From Theobroma cacao (lineage: Eukaryota; Streptophyta; Magnoliopsida; Malvales; Malvaceae): DNA of 64,000 bases. The position numbers were made by a program, and so were the translations under genes. The stretch spans positions 26,096,289 through 26,160,288 of the forward strand of contig NC_030853.1 in NCBI RefSeq assembly GCF_000208745.1. Reading direction: 5' to 3'. The notes beneath the pieces were generated by a model. The model searched no databases, was not told where the DNA came from, and saw nothing but the letters and a program-made list of their open reading frames with translations. Shown in pieces: positions 59,101-64,000 of the stretch; within the stretch, counting starts at the first letter, position 1; each line of letters starts with the position of its first letter.

Positions 59101-61478
59101 CTTTTTGTATGTTCTCGAATATTATGGAATTTTGGATATCTTTTACCTTTATGCTTATATTGTATTGAATACCATGTTGACTTCCTCGCTGTGTGAGCCT
59201 GCTGATCTTTTCAAGAGTTCTATTTAACCTCTGGTGCCTGGTGATGTGTCAATACTAAGTTCCTTTTGTTGTTGTCTTCACTAGGGAATTATTCTGTATC
59301 GAAGCCCATTAATCAAGGATCCTTGACGATTTTAGGTCTGCATCTCACTATGCTTCCTTTTACAAAGATGAGTTTTTTCACTGACAAAAAGGAGGTTCAG
59401 AGATCTGCAACTGCCTTAGGATATGTTGCACATGTGCGTTCCATTTCTTTTCTTATTATAAAGTTTTTCTTTAGTGAATTTTGTTTTTTGATAATATCAA
59501 ACCATAGGCATTGAGTTCTTCCACCTGCAGTCCCTTGTTGCTCAAAGATGCTGTAGTTATTTTATATTGCTATAGAGCAATATAGTATCCTGGGAGAGTC
59601 TAAATAGCTTGTTTCTCTTGCTGAGGCAATAATTTTATCCATACCTAATTATTCTTTCTTGTTTCTCCCTGTACGCTCATTGCAGGGTGTTTCACTAATT
59701 GCATCCTATTTACAAGTTCCCTTGCGTTATCCTGTGCACTTGGGTGGTTCCCGCTCATATATTAATGACTATGCACCTTCAGCGGAGCCTACTTCTTCTG
59801 ATTTGTCTTGGAATACTGCACTTTCTGTAAATGTAAAGCCTGTAGAATTTCCCTTGTTTTTAGAAGGTCAAGACACAACAAAAGCAGCATATGCTGTATT
59901 CTTGTTAAACAAGGTGAGTTTTCACATACTATTATTTATTTTTGTGAATTATTCTCCTCTTGCATTTTTTATGTATGTTATTTGATTCAAACCACTGTGA
60001 AGTCGGCATGTTCTTGCCTATTACCAAAGATGCTCTTCATCCACATCTTGGAAAAAGTGTTTCCTTTACAACTCATATTATATCTTTGGTAGTGGCTAAT
60101 AACACTTCGTCAGCATCATCATGGTTGAATTGTTCAGTAGAATAGATTTACTTTCATCCAGTTTCACGGGATAGACTTTTAAGACTATCTATAAATTTCA
60201 TCGGCCTCATGAGAGTGTCACGCAAAGTCTGTATTTTAAATATGAGATGAGAGGAAGGATTATCAACAAATTAGAAAATTGTTACATCCAAAAGGACTCA
60301 AATCCCGTTCCCCATAACTAAACTAAATATTTAAATAGATAAGGTAATGACCAAACTTTTGTCTTTCCTGTTTGTGGCCCCTTCTCTTTCTCTTCCCTTG
60401 TTTTCGTACTTTGAAATTTCTTTCCAGAAGTTTATTCTTTTGTTTTCTCATGTTTCCTTAGGAAGAAATGCACTCTTCTGATCTACGTACATTAGTGTAA
60501 TAAGTTTACACTGCTTCCTATCTTTCTGTGGTTCATCTTTTACTAAGGATCTAACAATCTAAGTCTTGCACATCATGCTTGTTAATTTGCTTAGTTCTTA
60601 TTCTTAAATGTTAGACATAGGATTATCAAATAATTAGGAAATACCATGATGATAGTCACACTTTACATCCAAAAGGAGATCTAGCATTCAAAATCTCCTG
60701 TCCCCTAACTTAATTATCAAAAGACTAATTAGGGAAGGGTTAAATATTTGAGTTTCCAGTGTTTGTTACTTTCTCTTTCTTCTCAAAATTCGCTTCAAAA
60801 GTTTAATCTTTGTTTTGTCATTTAAAATAATGCTGTTCCCGATTCTTTGATAAGAAATACTCTCCCAATCCACTTGGAATTGTTACATTAATGTAATAAA
60901 TATAAACTACCATGTAACATTCCACTTGTTTACTTGTTTTACTATTGTATCTAACAATCTATTCATGCTCATCATGCATGTTAATCTTCTAACTGTTCCA
61001 CAATCTAGAGCATTTTAATGAAAGAAATTGCCATTTACTGTAAGTAACTACTGAAGTTTTTATGATGTATTAATCAACTTCAAATGTAACAAGTATCAAA
61101 TTTGAGCACAGATATTGTAAGATATGAATTATGCATGATATATGGAATGGAGTACATTAAATCATTGTTAGACCAGTCTAAGTTGCTTTTTTCCTTGGTA
61201 TGGTTATGTTTTACCGAAAATGGTCCCAAATATCATTTTAGGTTGAAAGGGGTTTGTAAGGCAGAGCAAATTTCAGAGTAGAGAAAGGGTGAATATTTTT
61301 ACAGGACTTAGACTAACATATTCTTTTTGAAATGAATTCATAGTCTTCTCTGTGTTTGCAGGATATAGAGCAACTTTTGAATTTCGTCAGTGGCAAGAGT
61401 TTAGGACCACGACATGTACTAGAAAATTTGAAGGAACTTCTGAGGACTGTCCAATCTTCAGAATATATAGATACCTGA
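56104..61478 (+). CDS. VPS38: VPS38/UVRAG-like subunit of the phosphatidylinositol 3-kinase complex
   Basis: Six exons join in phase: 56104-56307, 57775-57981, 58330-58510, 59285-59433, 59686-59913 and 61362-61478, giving 361 residues. The first half is mostly coiled coil ([35 protein letters not shown], about 75-89; [20 protein letters not shown]). The second half is the conserved UVRAG/ATG14-type domain: [58 protein letters not shown], then [20 protein letters not shown]. In Arabidopsis VPS38 joins VPS34, VPS15 and ATG6 to make PI3P for endosomal and vacuolar sorting and autophagy. Length and order agree with At2g32760 as remembered. A possible extra exon lies in intron 1 (from 56822). Confidence 0.93.
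57669..57710. repeat. (CTT)n(CT)n pyrimidine microsatellite before VPS38 exon 2
   Basis: About eight CTT units followed by CT units, 65 bases upstream of the exon-2 acceptor at 57774. Its length may affect acceptor use. Confidence 0.85.
60240..60990 (+). repeat. Diverged direct duplication of about 370 bp in the last VPS38 intron
   Basis: The blocks about 60250-60600 and 60615-60990 share ordered phrases: AGGATTATCAA, TTACATCCAAAAGGA, CCCC(A)TAACT, TTTCTCATG/TTTGTCATT, GATAAGAAATAC-like, TTAGTGTAATAA/TTAATGTAATAA, ATCTAACAATCTA, ATCATGCTTGTTAAT/ATCATGCATGTTAAT. Spacing is kept within small indels. It looks like an old tandem duplication of intron sequence. Confidence 0.65.
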
Positions 61479-62231
61479 ATTTTGATTTACTAGGGTCAAC
61501 TGTAATTAGCTACTTACAGTGTAAATGGATGAGTTTGTATTCTTTACACAGGTGCAAATTTTTGATCACGCACCTTTCATATAGCCTTTAAAGATCTCAT
61601 ATTTGGTTGTTAAAAATCAAGCTTAGAGTGGATTCATAATGAGCAGATTGTTTGGCGTTACAGTAAAATTTGAGTATGGAGGGTTTGCCCTATGGGAATC
61701 TGTTTGAATAAACATTTCTTGATGAGAATATAAGCTGAGAAGATTTGGAAATGGATTGTTGTGTGTAAATGTTACATGTGAATGAAGTTCTTAAAACTTG
61801 GAAGTCGAGCTTTGCAATATAAACGACATTTTAATTAGATTTTAGTATGTTGGAATTATTTGTCCCACAAAAAGTGACATAGGAATGATCTTTCAAAGTA
61901 ACAGATCAATCGTTGCCATACAAATGAGTAAGGATGCAGGTCAGATGTAGTGTTACGTAAATAAGGGAAAAAATGTGTTGGAGGTGATGAAAAGGGAGAC
62001 TGGAACAGTTATTGAACTATTGAGGTGGTGATGGCATAACGTGTTGAGAATAGGTGGCAGGTGTAAAGTGTTGAGAATAGGTAAGCAAGAGATCTAAGGG
62101 TTAGACTATGATATAAGGGGGCTAAATAGAAGAAAAAGGATTAAAATATGATAGGAAAGGGCTAAAATAGAAGAGACTTAGAAAATGAATATTTAGAGAG
62201 AGAAGGGCTAAATAGAATAGAATTGGAGAGA
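61479..62231. other. VPS38 3' flank
   Basis: 3' UTR and intergenic DNA. The segment 62090-62225 has short repeated phrases (GGGCTAAATAGAA, GGGCTAAAATAGAAGAG), a small degenerate direct repeat. No gene recognised. Confidence 0.55.
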
Positions 62232-62570
62232 GAATATTGGTGGGAGTACAGCAAATTAGTATGTTGTACGAGTTGAACAGAGCAATATGTGAGAATGAGG
62301 GTGTTAAGACATTTAAAAGCTGGATCTTGGCCCTTTACGACATAATTGCTCACCTCATGAATACATGGAGGACAGTCATGAAAATCAAGAAATCATTACT
62401 GATGAATTTCTGGATTTTGTTGCTGACAAGCAAGCAAGCTGCCACGAGCAAGGAAAAGCTTGGCTTGCATATTTGAAGCTTAACTTAATTTGTCCCAAAT
62501 CAGTGATCACTGCTCATAAATTACAACCTCTGATGTCCTGGCCTTTTATCAGAATTTCGTGGTTGTGAAG
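62232..62570 (+). pseudogene. Truncated, decayed copy of NOV exon 2 and the start of its intron
   Basis: Reads like the NOV exon at 2629-2966 of this window, on the other strand. Shared phrases are GCAATATGTGAGAATGAGGG, GACATAATTGCTCACCT, GATGAATTTCTGGATTTTGT and GAGCAAGGAAAAGCTTGG. About 74 bases of the parent exon (from TCCATCATCC to AACCGAG) are missing, and small indels break the frame. Beyond the exon the match goes on into parental intron 2 (CAAATCAGTGA, CTGCTCATAAATTACAAC), so it came from genomic DNA, not from mRNA. It cannot code for a NOV part. Confidence 0.9.
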
Positions 62571-63389
62571 CTGCTTCGTGGGCTGCGACCGGTAGTTATT
62601 ATTGCCCTTCCCTTCTGTTATTTTGAGTGAATGCAATGAAGTGAGACAACGTGTTATGCTTTTCTTCATTGTTGGCTCTGTGTTGAACATTCTTAATTCA
62701 ACATCCCTTCAGATAATACACAATGATAAAAGACTGGCTGGTTTGAGTTTACCAGTATCTCTGTTCAAGCCAGACATATGTTTTTGCATCTTTAATGGAG
62801 TTAGTGTTACAAAATACAGACCATTTTTGGACCAACAACCTGAATTCGCTTTTCTCCCTTCAAGGACTAGAGAAAACGTTGATGTAGTTGACCCTGCAAT
62901 TGGCGGTTATTGTCTGATTATTCCAGAGCTCAAGCGCAAGACATCAAGTATATTATCATATCCAAAGCAAACAGAAAAGAAGGCGATTAGCGCTTAATCT
63001 AGTTCCCATGTTGTTGATTCCAATCAACAAAAGCAGCAAAAATCGAAAATTATACAGCCTGCAAGCTAAAGCAAAAATTTGCAGCATTGAGTTACCAGAA
63101 TTTTAAGCTAAGAGATGTTGTGGTTCTTGTTATGGTTGGTTAACCATTGTAGATGAGAATTTGGTCATAACTCTCTTAAACCATTTTAAGAATTGGATCT
63201 CAATTGATCTCCCTCAAATTGAAGTTATCTTATCAGTTGACTTATTATTGCCTCTGAATTGTTATGCGATCGTTGTTATTTATGGCGTGTTTTTTTATTA
63301 ATTTTCTAAAAACTAAGGCAAAAAAGTTGGATATATCTAAATAAAGATTTCAAGCTTTTTATTGATGTTATTTTTTTTTTTATAAAAGT
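62571..63389 (+). other. Unrecognised open frame (62602-62997) and flank
   Basis: 62602-62997 is open for 131 codons, with an in-frame ATG some way inside. Its later part (PFLDQQPEFAFLPSRTRENV, then GGYCLIIPELKRKTSS) is balanced in composition and could be a piece of a real protein, but I do not recognise it. Codon use does not decide. It lies between two pseudogene fragments, so a third relic is the simplest guess. The rest to 63389 shows nothing. Confidence 0.25.
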
Positions 63390-63905
63390 TTGATTTATGC
63401 TATCGGATATTGGAATATGATAGTATTTTTTGATGTTAATGATAGTAGTTTTGACGACACTTTGAAATCATCAAAATTGAAGATAGTTGTGCCGGAAGGC
63501 CAAAGGTTAGAGACCTATTCAAATCGAGCATATCTTGTTGAATCATCTAAGGGAGATCTATTCTCAATTAAAAAAATTTTGGATGCCAATGATGATGATG
63601 GGATAGCTCATTTTACTAAGAATTTTGGAGTTTTTAAGTTGGTTTAGGATGATCAAATTGATAAATTATTAGAGCAAAATGAGGTAAAGAATATAGACGG
63701 AGATATAGTGTTTATGGTGATAACAAAACTTTGACTGTCTTAATTTTGGATTATTTTGATGTTAATGACTATGTGCAAAATGGCCCTCGAGATATTAGCA
63801 TTTTTAACCTAAAAGATGGAACCTTTGGAAAACATTGTCAATTTAAACTTTCACGCGAACATCTACTTCCTTATATTTGAATTCTACCACCAGTTGAATT
63901 TAAAT
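63390..63905 (+). pseudogene. F-box/DUF295 (KIB-type) protein fragment, frameshifted
   Basis: The first frame (63390-63647) carries KLKIVVPEGQRLETYSNRAY followed by LVESSKGDLFSIKKI, as in the beta-propeller DUF295 domain of plant F-box proteins. A TAG follows at 63645-63647. A second frame from about 63722 has the family's end pattern (DISIFNLKDGTFGKH, later ILPPVEF). The halves are in different frames with stops between, and no F-box is seen upstream, so this is a broken fragment. Confidence 0.7.
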
Positions 63906-64000
63906 TAAAATAAATTTAAGTATATTTTAGTTTTGGTCTTTGAGGCATTGTGAAGCCATATAATGTTTTGGTATTGATCTTTAAACCAAGGTCAGTTTAA

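Overview
The window is nuclear DNA from a flowering plant, most likely a eudicot. It is AT-rich and has dispersed intron-split genes with GT-AG junctions, PPR genes of two classes, a plant-type intron-containing tRNA-Tyr, and proteins that match known plant families along their length. I cannot name the species. Exon joins were worked out by hand from splice signals, reading phase and remembered family sequences; no alignment was run. Two ambiguous bases (11621 and 54761) mark uncertain sequence.

Layout. 1-4256 (-): first three coding exons of NO VEIN (NOV), running off the left edge. 4713-6946 (+): a P-class, RFL-type PPR gene broken by one stop and one single-base deletion. 9323-10231 (-): thaumatin-like protein. 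11302-12331 (+): POP5 subunit of RNase P/MRP. 13543-16016 (-): GAMETE CELL DEFECTIVE 1-type mitochondrial protein. 17069-23194 (-): ARPC4 in eight exons, with a GC-AG intron. 23395-23487 (-): tRNA-Tyr(GTA). 24475-26202 (-): short form of the At4g04980-like proline-rich/coiled-coil family. 28164-33368 (+): O-fucosyltransferase-family protein. 34431-34785 (-): a doubtful relic. 35525-40552 (-): TBC-domain RabGAP. 44568-46701 (-): DYW-class PPR editing factor. 47337-53755 (-): UBA/PUB-domain protein. 56104-61478 (+): VPS38/UVRAG-like subunit. 62232-62570 (+): broken copy of part of NOV. 63390-63905 (+): decayed F-box/DUF295 fragment.

Most intact genes are single-copy housekeeping genes: organelle RNA editing, mitochondrial function, tRNA processing, actin nucleation, endosomal trafficking and ubiquitin-linked functions. 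They do not form one pathway. From memory, some neighbours are also near each other in Arabidopsis (NOV with the TBC gene; the DYW PPR gene with the UBA/PUB gene), so this looks like a gene-rich arm with conserved local order. Dynamic material sits between the genes: broken PPR, NOV and F-box copies, three AT-rich palindromic MITE-like elements and several tandem repeats. I found no sign of a wholly new system. The most informative oddities are the GC-AG intron and isolated start codon of ARPC4, the tRNA in the ARPC4 5' flank, the transposed NOV fragment, the RFL pseudogene, a possible cassette exon in VPS38, and the lost N-terminal half of the At4g04980-like gene.
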